A stretch of 64,000 nucleotides of DNA from Spinacia oleracea. Taxonomy: Eukaryota; Streptophyta; Magnoliopsida; Caryophyllales; Amaranthaceae. The DNA lies in contig NC_079488.1 in assembly GCF_020520425.1 (NCBI RefSeq), positions 89,013,285 through 89,077,284 on the forward strand, given 5' to 3'. A program made the position numbers and the translations under genes. Shown in pieces: positions 34,401 through 45,900 of the stretch (position 1 is its first letter; each line of letters begins with the position of its first letter). Under the pieces are notes generated by a model. It had not been told where the DNA came from. It ran no database searches and was given only the letters and a program-made list of their open reading frames with translations.

Positions 34401-36177
34401 GTAATAGATGGATCAAATGTTGATTTTTTCTCATCAATTTTTCCAAATTGATGTAAGGAAAGAAAATCATGTTCACTTTGAAAGTGAGTTTGTAATGTGA
34501 CTATTAATAGAGCATGAAGCATTGAGTTCCCTCTCATCTGTTCTGAACAGGTATATGGAGAATCTAAGGTTACATGTTTTCAGGGATAGTGATTTGAGAC
34601 TGGTGTGAATATTTAGCCTGCCAGGAAAATAAAACCTCACCAAGAAAATTTCATAGGAAAGAAAATCTTGCTCTTTTAGAAAGTTCCTTTGGAACTGTGA
34701 ACTGTGAATGTTAGTAGAGCATCAAGCATTGAGTTCCCTCATATTTTTTTCGACAGTGGTCTTAGACTGCTGTAGATCAATGTGTCACGAGGCCGATTTG
34801 GCTAAGATAAACTACCTATAGTCCGAAATTCAAGGTGGAAGTACTGTAAAATGTGATTTAGAATGAAGAATATGGGTAACATGGGGATTACAGATAATTC
34901 AGGACTCAGACGGAGGGAACATGTGAAACAAGATTAATGATCAGTTTATTAGTAACATATGGAGTAATCATCTTATCAATAAAAGTCAAACTTCTTGACA
35001 TCCTAAACATCCAGTCTAAAGTGAGTCAAAAGTCCACACAGTGATGAGTGATCCAGTTTCAGAGTCTTGTAGTGTATGTGACATTAGTATTGCTGAAAAG
35101 ATCAAATAGGCCTTAGAAAATCATTTCAATATTCGTCAGCTAAGGTTGACAAGTTACACAAGCATATTAAGATGAAGTTAGCAGACCAACCTCAGTAGCA
35201 ACCAAGTTGTCAGCTAGAAATGATATAAAGAACATGGCTTGAATAAGAAGTGTGAAACCCAGAAGAGCAGTGAACATCCAGTTTCTCTCAATTTGCATTT
35301 CACCTTGTTCAAAGAACCTAACAGGCTTACGCTTCGCAGTGAATTGCAGAAGCAGGACAGCAGAAAACAGCTCCAGAATCTCGATTACAAGTATTGCCAC
35401 TGCCTATGCAACACAACAAAGGGGAAAGCAATTAAGGAAGTTATGATTCAATATCATTGTTCATTCCAATGAAGCAAATTAAGATTCAATATCATTGTTC
35501 ATTCCAACAGTTTCATCATCTAATTAGAGAAGTTGAACCAATTCTCCATAACATGACTACTGATTATATATGACAACAACATTCTGTGTTACAACCTGAC
35601 AAGATGACAACTTAAGGCATTGCCCTGGTAATAACTATAAAAGTATAATTCAAAGCAGAAAATAGGTGCCTAATACACATAACTCATCTTTAAAATACAA
35701 GGAATCAGCACTTCAACAATTCAAAACACCTTTACCTTAATCTGAGGCTCAAGATCAGGCTGATGCAACAAGTGCGCAACTACAGATAATCCACCAAAAC
35801 TCAGAGGAATATGCAAGCTAAAAAAATACAGACCCATGGTGCTCCAAACACTCCCATTTTCCCATGGTGGGTCAGATTCCAGTACCGAGAAACCCTGTTT
35901 GAAAAATCCAACAATCATTCGTTAAATTAATTACACAAATCAGAAAAGGGTTGAAGCAAAATCTATAGATTTTCCCAGTTAATTATCAAAATTAGTGTAT
36001 TACCTGCACAGTTTGCTCGTGATCATTGTTTCTGCAGCAGAAATTTGATCGGATTTTAGGTTTGGAACGGTAGGAGGGTGGTGTTTGAAGAGCAAATTTT
36101 GGATTTAGTGATGATAGAAATTGAAATTGTGTATCAACTTTGGCGGTTAAACAGTAGGTTGCGCTTAGCACATCCAT
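31466..36177 (-). CDS. CPBP (CAAX-protease-like) intramembrane metalloprotease, probably plastid
   Basis: Exons on the minus strand are 36004-36177, 35736-35894, 35191-35403 and 31466-31807, all phase 0, giving 295 residues. I chose the ATG at 36177 because the codons above it contain no in-frame ATG. The N-terminus (MDVLSATYCLTAKV, Ser/Lys/Arg-rich) looks like a transit peptide. Several hydrophobic segments follow. Exon 4 carries the three CPBP motifs: EEIVYR at 215-220, FSAAH ending at His248, and HSMYN at 281-285. These bind the catalytic zinc in the Rce1/CPBP fold. Family members cleave membrane proteins or act as scaffolds; the substrate here is unknown. Intron 3 is 3.4 kb because a LINE inserted there. 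Confidence 0.88.
32140..34147 (+). pseudogene. LINE ORF2 C-terminal part: RT end, zf-RVT, RNase H
   Basis: The first frame (from 32140) has the RT block SGEMINLQKS and YLGCPIEVAGRSKEVF. It shifts near 32355-32480 into KLAQAGKLILLNSIIVAMAS and again near 32575-32610 into the long frame to 34147. That frame has GGLGLHNLTSLNHAL, the zf-RVT region (FPKWKLFVWKIVNNALPV, CSFCGSSGESITHLFLEC) and an RNase H (ITDGAWKK, SPAQAEALAIL, VWTDS). The shifts make it defective. The long 524-residue frame is intact enough to suggest a fairly recent insertion. Confidence 0.88.
32140..34191 (+). mobile_element. 5'-truncated LINE in intron 3 of the CPBP gene
   Basis: The element points opposite to the host gene and ends with a poly(A) run at about 34174-34191. 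Only the end of the reverse transcriptase, a zinc-binding linker domain and RNase H remain. 5' truncation is normal for target-primed insertion. I did not find a certain target duplication, and the left edge (somewhere at 32090-32150) is uncertain. Confidence 0.82.
34192..35190 (-). other. rest of CPBP intron 3, with a short duplication
   Basis: AGAGCAT-AAGCATTGAGTTCCCT occurs near 34509 and near 34712, each preceded by a similar AAGAAAATC-TG context. This indicates a diverged ~200-bp duplication inside the intron. No gene is seen. Confidence 0.5.
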
Positions 36178-36611
36178 TTTTCTCTTCGGCTTTGAGCTCT
36201 CATGTCCATACGGCAACAATTGAAACCCCAACCTAGAAGCAACCGGCCAACCCCACTGGCGTGGACCCGGTGGATCGGAGTGTTTTAGTCATTTTACAGC
36301 TTTGGACTAGGTTTTTTTTCACGTGATCCAACAAAAACAGAAAAAGAAAAAAGAAAAAAGAAAAAAAAAAAACTAAGGTCCACATTTGGAATGAATCGCT
36401 ACAATCAAAAATCTCTGCAATTTCTCTCCTTCAGCTAGAGATGTCAAAAACTAATCCGATCCGAGAAATCGATCTGAATCGACCCGTATTTATAAGGATC
36501 CGTATTCGATCTGAGACCTGAAATCTATACCTAGTCTATATCTAGTACTCCCTTTGTTCTTTTATGTTCTTCCCGTTTGGGAAATGGTGTGGAAATTAAA
36601 AAAATGGAATC

Positions 36612-37076
36612 TGTTCCGGGTGTGGAATGAGAACAGCTGACTGTGGGATACTGGATTCCTGTCGAGATTGCCGATTGATATCTGCACAACAGAATGGATT
36701 AACTAGCCTCGGGGGTGGTTCGAGGATCCCCCCTCCGATGCTTAAGTAAGATTACTGAGAGATTAAGAGATGATTAAGAGATGATTAGAGAGTAAGAAAG
36801 AAGTGTGTTTAAGTGTTTGTGTACCTCATAGCAATAAATGAGGTGCTCCTTATATAGACCAATCCAAGGGTACGATCTGGTAGGTCCCTTGTGGTTAGAT
36901 AGCGACCTGTTGATAGTGACCCTTGGTTGGTTGTCTTCATGATAATGCCGGTAGGTTGTCTTGCAAATAATGCCGGTAGAGGATATTTACCTAAGATGAC
37001 CAGATTACCTGCAGGTTAAGTTTACATACGGGGAGTTCTGCCGGTACCAGGTGGTGCCGGTAGGACACCCCGTACA
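36612..37076 (-). repeat. 3' LTR of the Tat/Retand element
   Basis: The LTR is 465 bp and, by eye, identical to 48697-49161 except C at 36659 versus A at 48744. The adjoining interior on the plus strand, ACTAGCCCCCTCAGAG, is the polypurine tract on the element strand (CTCTGAGGGGGCTAGT). Confidence 0.93.
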
Positions 37077-37096
37077 ACTAGCCCCCTCAGAGTAAG
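37077..37096 (-). promoter_or_regulatory. polypurine tract of the Tat/Retand element
   Basis: On the element strand CTCTGAGGGGGCTAGT directly precedes the 3' LTR. This is the expected priming site for plus-strand DNA synthesis. A second copy of the same plus-strand word (ACTAGCCCCCTCAGAG) occurs near 37172. Confidence 0.7.
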
Positions 37097-37289
37097 TGCA
37101 TATATGACAATTGTTGCGCTTGCTCTGAGTTTAATGGGAAAAAATAAGTATTATTTTGATACCTGGTGGTACAACTAGCCCCCTCAGAGTGAAGCGCGGG
37201 CGCTGACTGTGTTGCGAGTATTTCTGAGAAAAGACCGCGAATCAGTTTGGCGACTGCCTTCTCTCTGAATGAAGAGATCCGTTGCTAGG

Positions 37290-37752
37290 TCCTTTGGAAA
37301 AAAGATTTTGACAACTAGCCCCTTTGAAAAAAGATTTTGATGACTAGTCCCCTCTGAAAAAAGATTTTGATGACTAGTCCCCTCGAAAAAAGATTTGGAC
37401 GACTAGCCCCCTTGAAAAAGGTTTTGATGACTAGCCCCCTTGAAAAAAGATTTGGACGACTAGCCCCCTTGAAAAAAGATTTGGACGACTAGCCCCCTTG
37501 AAAAAGGTTTTGATGACTAGCCCCCTTGAAAAAAGATTTGGACGACTAGCCCCCTTGAAAAAGGTTTGGACGACTAGCCCCCTTGAAAAAAGATTTGGAC
37601 GACTAGCCCCCTTGAAAAAGGTTTGGACGACTAGCCCCCTTGAAAAAAGATTTGGACGACTAGCCCCCTTGAAAAAGGTTTGGACGACTAGCCCCCTTGA
37701 AAAAAAAGATTTGGACGACTAGCCCCCTTGAAAAAGGTTTTGATGACTAGAC
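37290..37752 (-). repeat. minisatellite of polypurine-tract-like units (about 16 copies, 27-31 bp)
   Basis: On the plus strand units of the form GACTAGCCCCCTTGAAAAA followed by GATTTGGAC or GGTTTTGAT repeat about 16 times. Two alternating subtypes (AAAAAAGATTTGGACGAC and AAAAAGGTTTGGACGAC) suggest a higher-order dimer. On the element strand every typical unit contains AAGGGGGCTAGT, matching the core of the real polypurine tract. A frame (LKKVWTTSPLEKRFGRLAP repeated) crosses the array but is a by-product of the period. Confidence 0.9.
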
Positions 37753-38354
37753 ATTATTTTGAATTTTCGTCGTGCAAGTGGCGGGAGATTGTTACCCACG
37801 TTCTCCCACGTGGCCTTCATCCCGAGCGTTATTTGGTGCGCTTAATCTGGGTCGTTGATTCTGAATGTAACTGACCTTTTAACTGCTTGACTTACGGGTC
37901 GTGACGTTTTGCATACCCCCCTTTGACCAATAAAAGGACTTAACCTCTTCGAGATTTTTTATTTCATCCACTTTTTTCTTGAACTTCCGAACTTTCTCTC
38001 TCTCTTCCCCTGGGTTTTTCGCTGAACTTTGTTGCTGTTTGATTCTCAAGCTTTTGCTGTTGTTGTGGTTTGAATTTTCCAAGGTTTATTAGCCTCCCTT
38101 TTTGTTGTTACCGAATTTCGGGTTTTTCTTCCTCTCTTATTTTTGTGCTTGATTTTCTTTCGTTTCTGTGTTTTTTGTAGGTTCTCCCTGTTTTTCTCTT
38201 TCGCGTGCTTCATTTGTATTTCAAACTCCAGAAAAAACAGTAGGTACCCACCCCTCTATTTTGCTACTCTTTGCTATACATATATTTTTGTTTTTGCATT
38301 TCTGTGGTGTCAAATTTTTTCTTGTTTTTAATTATCCGCCGCCTTAAAAACAAA
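37753..38354 (+). promoter_or_regulatory. promoter and 5' UTR region of the antisense extra gene
   Basis: AATAAAAGG near 37929 is a possible TATA-like box, followed by a CT-rich leader (TTTCTCTCTCTCTTCCCC near 38000). TTTTTTGTAG near 38180 could be the acceptor of a leader intron. The region is within the retrotransposon. Confidence 0.4.
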
Positions 38355-41300
38355 ATGACCAAAAATGTGGGTGGGGACAACCCTTCTTCTCAGCCTTCTG
38401 GGTTTACCGGTTGGAGTGTTCCTCAAGAGAGTAATTGTAGTTGGGCCCGGGAGGAGCCGTGCTCTCAATCTAATTTAAGACGGACTGCCATTCGTGAGGT
38501 TTATGACGAGGGTTTGAATCAGGCTGAGAGAGAGCGTAGTTATGCCCTACATCCATCTGCGGGCTCGAATGATACGGGAAATGAGGTCTCGCGAGCATCC
38601 TATTCCGGCTTCTGAGCCTGCTTTAGATGTTTCTCCCCTTTCGGTGCGGTATTATATTCGTGATTACCGGGAATTCTTGAATTCCACCGGCAGTGGCCAC
38701 GGGCAGTATGGAACTAATACTGGCAACTTCGGTGTTTCTTTTGGTCAGGCTGATAGGATGGCTTCCGAACAACCGGCTAGCACTAGTGGCCGCCGCCCTG
38801 GTAAAGAGCCTGTTAATGATGATATTGATATGGCTACCGGCGAATACTCCGATGGTGATTCCATCTTTGAGGATTCCGCCGGCAAGGATGTTGATGCTCA
38901 TGGGGGTGATGATGGTGAAGATGCTGGCGTTTCTGGTAGGGATGACGCAGACATTGGAGACGACGGTATTGGTTCAGATGATGACGATCCGGCCGACGTG
39001 ATAGTCGCTGAAGTTCTTGCGGATGAGGCTAAAGAACAGCCTTATTTTACCGACGACTCCACGGATGTTCATAGGAAAGAAGAACTCCCTCCTTTAAAAA
39101 GTCTTCCTCGTACAACCGCGATTTTGACGTCTTGGCGCGATCTGATCGTAAAGAAGAATCATGTGGTTCATGGAGGGACTTTTCTTGGATTGCCGGCTGA
39201 GTATAAGCTGGTAGTGCCGGATGAAGGTGCAACTATATTCGACTGTCCTCCCGGCCATATTGCTTTGTATGCGAAGCATTTCGATTTTGGGCTTCGCTTT
39301 CCTCTGCACCCCTTTGTTGAGAAAATATTCCGGGCTTGGAACGTCTGCTTGGCCCAAGTTACCCCTACTACCATCAGAACTGTTATCTCATATGTCTGGT
39401 TGTGTTTGTTTAAACAATGGCCGCTGACGTTGAATTTGTTCAAGCGGCTGTTATGGTTGAAGAAGGATGGAGAGACGGGGTGGATGTCGGCGTATAGCGC
39501 AACGAAGAGAAAGACTGTGCATCCTCCTTTGTCGAGCTGTAAAGATTGGCAGGATCGCTTTTACTTCGTTCAAGTTCCTGACGGCTTTTTGCTCCGACGG
39601 ACATTTTCTAAACCCCGGCCTCGAATGGAGCAGTATGACCAACGTGGTTTGGGCCGGCGGGAGAGAAAGGCTTTTGAATATTTGGCGTGTGACATTTTAG
39701 ATGTCGGCCTCAGCAAAAAACAGGCTGTTAATCGAAATTGGCTCCCTAATGCCTATTATATTTTGGGTAATCAGCCCTTGTCCGCTGTCGGCCTTTGCAA
39801 AACCCACTGCTTTGGTAAACATATTTTCAGCCGAATGGGATGTACTTATTATTGCTATTTATAGCTTTGTGTATTGCATAAGTTTTTTGCCGGTTTTAAT
39901 TGAGCCGTTGCCTTTGCAGGTACTAGAACATTGGATAGAGAAATTCTCGGATTTGACGAGAATTGGAGACCTGTGTGTACGCAGCCTCCGCCGCCTAAGG
40001 GAAAGTACGACACCATATCAACGTATTCGACCCGAGCTTCATCTCGTCGCTCTACTGCCACTGTTGCAAAGAATCGTGTGAGTGCTGCCTGCAAATCCAA
40101 ATCCTCCTCTGTCGTTGTTTCTCAAGCTTTGCCTTCATCCACAATGCAATCCAATCCAACAGGCCGAGGTGGAACCCGCCGAAAAAGGTCGTCTCTTAAT
40201 TCCAGTCGGTCTAATCCGACTAAGAGGGCAAGGTCCACTGGTGAGGATGATGCTTACGCCGATCACGAGGCAAATGAGCCGGTCTTGGAGTCTGCCGCCA
40301 AGAAAACTACTGATACCGCCCTTCAGGCGCAGCCGTCTCCACCAGCTTCTATTGAGATTTTGGACGAGGGTCTTGTCGGCGGTTTTATTGAGGACTTCCA
40401 CCGGCAAGCTACTTCTGCTGCTGTTACCGGTGGTAACTCTAGTATGCCTCCCGTCAGTCGCAGCGAGAACAAGTCTGGTGATTCTCGACTGAATTATCAT
40501 CTGCCGCTTCGTACCGGCGGTTGGATTGAAGATACCCCCTTTAAGATCCCGGAAGCAATGAAATCATGGTTCGGGTCTTTTGGCGGCGAACCCACCGATC
40601 AGTTCTACCCAAACATTGATCTGCTGTGTGGGGAGTCGGTGGCGACGGATTCTGCTAAGGACGGTGGGGATTTGGGCTACCGTGCTTTTCGGGATCTGAT
40701 TACTCCTGCTGACAGGCCACAGGGTCAGATTGACGCCCCTGCTGCTCAGCATTTCAACGATTTGTACAAGGTATTTCTTGCTTAGTTTGCTACAACTTTC
40801 TATCCGGCTATTTTTTGATTACTCACTTGCTACATGTTTTTTTTTATTTTTTTGTTTTGTTTCTTAGGCTGTTCAATCCAGCATGGATTTGTACTATGTC
40901 TATCGTTGGAACCAGATGCAGCTGACGCAGAATAACATTGATATTGCCGAGCTGAAGAAGCGGGCTGAGGCGGCTGAGTCTGCTTTGAAGATTAATGAGA
41001 AGAAGTTGGAGAGTGCTTCTTCGAATTTGGAGGCGGCGAACCGAAGGCTGGAAGAGGTTGAGCCGAAGCTGAAGGCTGAAACTGAGAGGGCAGACGGTCT
41101 GACTGAGGAGCTGACTGATCTTAACCAGAGTTTGCCTGTGGTGAAGAAGACTGCCGCCAAGAGGGCTGTTGATAAGCTTCTCCAGTCTGACTGGTTTAAT
41201 GATATTCTTACTCTGCGCCATAACGGTGGTTGGTGCGCTGCTCATCGGGTCGTTTGCCATATGAAGAAGCTGGATGAGGATGGGTGGCAAGAATTTGAGG

Positions 41301-41455
41301 CTGGGTATGAGGAGAAGGAGCTGTACAAGGTTGCTACCGGCTTTGAGCCTCAGGAGCTACCCGAGGCTGTGATTTGCAATGCCAATCAAAGAACCTTGCC
41401 CCCCTTGCAAGTTCCAGAAGATGCCTACTGGTCTGGTGATGAGCGTGCCGTTTGA
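38355..41455 (+). pseudogene. antisense extra gene of Tat/Retand element (Transposase_28-like, coiled coil), 3 exons
   Basis: Exons are 38355-39814, 39920-40770 and 40868-41455; both splice junctions keep the frame. Exon 1 begins MTKNVGGDNPSSQP and switches frame at about 38536-38580, which I read as a +1 lesion. It then has an acidic Asp/Gly-rich segment and the Transposase_28-like block (FDFGLRFPLHPFVEKIF, CLAQVTPTTIRTVISYVWLC, NWLPNAYYILG). Exon 2 is basic and Ser/Pro-rich with KRARSTGEDD, perhaps a nuclear signal. Exon 3 is a strong coiled coil (AELKKRAEAAESALK to VEPKLKAETERADG) and ends at 41455. Function is unknown. It is homologous to 6380-9204 but has fewer introns. Confidence 0.82.
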
Positions 41456-41960
41456 CGGTCTTGGCAGTCATCACCCTCCTCTTCTTGCGGATCCTCTACT
41501 TTTCCCAGCCGGCCTCGTACATGTTAGGGTTTTTTAGCTTAGGCGGATGGCTTTTGACTTTTTGCCAGATGCTGTTAGGGCACTTATTGTTGATGTAACA
41601 TATCTTAGAACATCGTTTTATTGTAGGGGTGTCGGTTTTAATCGACATCTTTTGTGCCTTGTGATCAGCTAATCACTTCGCAAGATTTTTTGGTGATGGC
41701 TGTCGATTTTTAGTGTTTTTTCTGCTGTAATCATGCATTTATAACAAGTAGTTTTTTGATTGTATGTTTACTTCGTTTTGTGTATGATACTTCCATTTTA
41801 TTAGCATGAACTCTTATTTGTTGACGGCCTTTCTATATTTCTATCTTGTTGAAATGATACACTTCGAAATGATTGTTATGTTTCGAAATGGAGTGCATCT
41901 TGACATCGTTTATTTTCTCAAACGGCATTTATTTTCTGTACGGCTACTAGTCACACCATA
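41456..41960. other. untranslated region after the extra gene
   Basis: This T-rich stretch probably serves as 3' UTR of the extra gene. No frame of interest is seen. Confidence 0.45.
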
Positions 41961-42760
41961 TAATTCGTTGAATGCTACGCTTCACAATGGAGTGCGCCTT
42001 AACGGCATTTATTTTCTCCAAAGCTACTAATCACAACAACTTTATTATGGACTGCTACGCTTCACAGTAAAGTGCCCAAACGGCATTTATTTTCTTTACT
42101 GTTACTGATCACATCCATACACTTCGTTGAATGCTACGCTTCACAATGGAGTGCCCCTTAACGGCATTTATTTTCTCCAAAGCTACTAATCACAACAACT
42201 TTATTATGGACTGCTACGCTTCGCAGTAAAGTGCCCAAACGGCATTTATTTTCTTTACTGTTACTGATCACATCCATACACTTCGTTGAATGCTACGCTT
42301 CACAATGGAGTGCCCCTTAACGGCATTTATTTTCTCCAAAGCTACTAATCACAACAACTTTATTATGGACTGCTACGCTTCGCAGTAAAGTGCCCAAACG
42401 GCATTTATTTTCTTTACTGTTACTGATCACATCCATACACTTCGTTGAATGCTACGCTTCACAATGGAGTGCCCCTTAACGGCATTTATTTTCTCCAAAG
42501 CTACTAATCACAACAACTTTATTATGGACTGCTACGCTTCGCAGTAAAGTGCCCAAACGGCATTTATTTTCTTTACTGTTACTGATCACATTCATACACT
42601 TCGTTGAATGCTACGCTTCACAATGGAGTGCCCCTTAACGGCATTTATTTTCTCCAAAGCTACTAATCACAACAACTTTATTATGGACTGCTACGCTTCG
42701 CAGTAAAGTGCCCAAACGGCATTTATTTTCTTTACTGTTACTGATCACATCCATACATTA
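41960..42760. repeat. 159-bp tandem repeat inside the Tat/Retand element (about 5 copies)
   Basis: CTTCGTTGAATGCTACGCTT recurs at 42122, 42281, 42440 and 42599, exactly 159 bp apart, with a diverged copy before. Each unit is two related halves of about 80 bp, both containing AACGGCATTTATTTTCT. The array lies between the convergent 3' ends of pol and the extra gene. Tat elements are known to carry variable tandem repeats downstream of pol, and some have seeded satellites. Confidence 0.93.
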
Positions 42761-42917
42761 CCTTTGCGTGTTGATTTATGCAGCGTTTGTTTTTTGCTTT
42801 TTTCTTCCTTCATTTATGGACTGGTCGTATTTGAGGACCGCCCTAATTATACATAACAGCAAAATGCAGACTGCTATTGCAATCAGCCTGCTCATACATC
42901 ATCATTACAGTTTTTTT

Positions 42918-45900
42918 TCAAACATAGTACTTTCTCAGAGTACTGGCGTTCCAGGAGTTTTTGAGCGTGGTACCATCCATTTGCATTAACCGGTATGATC
43001 CAGGAACTATTTCCTCCCATATCTGGTATGGTCCTTCCCAATTGGCTGTCAGCTTTCCTTGAGCATTTCCTTTTCCTGTTGCCGCCGTTCTCCGCAGTAC
43101 CAGGTCTCCTACTCCTAGAGGCCGATGTTTCACTTTCTTGTTGTATGCTCTGCTCATTCTGCTTTTGTATGCTGCCGAACTTACTTCTGCTTTCATGCGG
43201 ATTTCTGGCATGAAATCCAACTGATGTCGCAGCAGCTGATCGTTTCTCTCCTCATCGTAATGCTGGATTCGCATGGTTGGCAGAGCCATTTCTGCCGGTA
43301 TAACAGCCTCAGACCCGAAGCTTAATTTGAACGGACTCTCGCCGGTAGCCTCCTTGATAGCAGTTCTGTTGCACCACAGAATCTCTGGCATAAGATCTGC
43401 CCATTTGCCTTTACAGTCTTCTAGCTTCTTTTTCAGTGCAGCCAGGATTTGCTTATTCGCCGCCTCTGCTTGCCCATTGCTCTGTGGGTGACATACTGAC
43501 GAGTGAGCTAACTTTACTCTGTATAACCCCAGGAAGCATTGTATGGGTGCACAATCAAACTGTGCTCCATGGTCAAAAACTATTGCCTGCGGCAGCCCGA
43601 ATCTTGTTATTATATTTTTCCATATGAATTTTTTCACCTGGTTTGCCGTTATTTTTGCTACCGGCTCTGCTTCTATCCACTTGGTGAAGTAGTCCACTGC
43701 TACTATTAAGAACTTGCGCCCTCCAGCCGCCATTGGGAATGGTCCAACAATATCCATTCCCCATTGTGCGAATGGGATTGGGTTCAGAATGGGCATCAAA
43801 TCATTGGCCGGCAAGTTTATCACAGCTGAAAACTTTTGACATTTCTCGCACTTTTTTACATAAGCTCGACAATCTTCTAACATTGTTGGCCAGTAATAGC
43901 CTTGCCTTTGACAGATGATGGCAAGGGGTTTTCCACCGGCATGGTTCCCACATGTTCCTTCGTGCATCTCTTCGATTAGCCTTGCTGACTCGAATGCTGT
44001 TAGGCACCTTAAGAATGGCAGGCTAAATGACTTTTTGTACAACCGTCCCCACAGGATGATGTACCAAACCGAGTCCCTTCTTGTCTTTTTGGCCTCTGCA
44101 AAATCTGCTGGTAGCGCTCCAGTCTATATGTATGTTTGGATATTATCGTACCATTCTGAGGTAGTTGTGATGGCCATGACCCGTATTATCTCCGACTCCG
44201 TACTTCGCTTATTCATGACTTCCATCATGACTGTTCTTTTCAAGTCGGCGACATTTGAACTTGCTAACTTTGATAGGGCGTCTGCCAGTGTGTTCTCTGC
44301 TCGGGGTACCAGATTAATGCTGAATTTCTCTAGCTAAGCCGACACCGACCTCAACTTCTCCAGGTATTTGACCATCGAAGGTTCTTTGGCCTCATATTCT
44401 CCGCTGAATTGACTTGCTACCAGCTGGGAGTCTGTTGTCAGTATTACTCTTTTGGCATCTGCTGCGAGGCACATTTGGATGCCGGCAATTGCTGCCTCGT
44501 ATTCTGCCTCGTTATTTGACGCGTTGAACGTAAACTTTATAGCATACTCAAAAATGTCTCCTGCTGGCGATTTCATGATTATTCCAGCCCCACTGCCTGT
44601 CTGTGCAGCTGAACCATCCACTGACACATCCCATACTTCAGCTTGTATTTCATCCTCTTGGTATGACGCTTCAACTATGAAGTCCGCCAATGCCTGGGCT
44701 TTGATTGCAGTTCTTGGCCGGAATTCCAAGTCAAACTCGGACAACTCTATTGCCCATTTTAGAAACCGGCCTGATGTATCTAGCTTGCTGATGGCTTTTT
44801 CGAGAGGAAAGTTTGTTAGCACTTCGATTGTATGCGCATCAAAGTATGGTCTTAACTTTCTAGCCGCGATGAGGACTGCGTATGCCATTTTTTCCACCAA
44901 CGTGTACCTTGTTTCTGGGCCGTTTAGCACATGGCTCACAAAATATACCGGCTGCTGCCCTTTGTTTTCTGTTTCGGCTACCAGTACTGCTGCAACTGTT
45001 TTTGGCGACGCCGATATGTACAGTTGTAATTTGCCGCCCTCTTTTTCCCTTGCTATTGTTGGCAGGTTTTTTAAGTGACTTTTTAGAGCTTCAAAGGCCT
45101 CTTGCTCTGCCGGCCCCCATTTGAACTTCTTGTTTTGCCTCAGGGTTGTGAAGAAGGGCATTTGCTTATCTGCCGACTTGCTCACAAATCTGTTTAAGGC
45201 GGCCATTTTTCCTGTCAGCCGCTGTATGTCTTTTACGCTCTTGGGTTGCGGCAGACTGATGATTGCTTCTACTTTTTCAGGGTTGGCGTCTATGCCACGC
45301 TCGCTGACCAAGAAACCCAGGAATTTTCCCGACCTTACTCCGAAGACGCATTTTTTTGGGTTTAATTTCATCCTGTATTTTCTCAAAGTTTCAAAAGTTT
45401 CTCGGAGGTCGCTAACATGATCCTCCTCCTTCCGGCTTTTTACGATAGAGTCATCTACATAGACCTCCACGTTTCTGCCTTTTTGGTCGGCGAACACCTT
45501 GTCAACCAGCCTTTGATATGTTGCCCCTGCATTTTTCAACCCGAACGGCATCGCCTTATAACAGAAAACTCCTGCATCTGTGATAAAGGCCGCCTTCTTC
45601 CTATCTGATTTATGCAGGCTGACCTGATGATACCCTGAGAAAGCATCTAGGAAACTGAGCATTGCGTGACCGCTAGTGGAGTCTACCAGCCTATCAATCC
45701 GTGGCAGGGGGTAGAAATCTTTCGGACATGCTCTGCTAAGGTTGGTGAAATCTACGCACATTCTCCATGACCCACTTGACTTTTTTACCATTACCACGTT
45801 TGCCAACCATTCGGGGTAGTCACATGGCTCAATGAAACCTGCCGCCAGAAGTTTATCCACCTCTTCTTGTATTGCTGTCATTTTCTCCGTGGAGAAATTA

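Noticed and set aside
37498-37722. 74-residue repetitive frame (LAPLKKVWTTSPLEKRFGR-like)
   Set aside because: It is a reading of the polypurine-like minisatellite and lacks a promoter or stop selection.
37313-37752. CRISPR-like array
   Set aside because: Plant nuclear context, no spacer diversity, and the whole unit is repeated.
42708-44337. Plus-strand frames opposite the integrase
   Set aside because: Shadows of the minus-strand gag-pol; they contain no domain.
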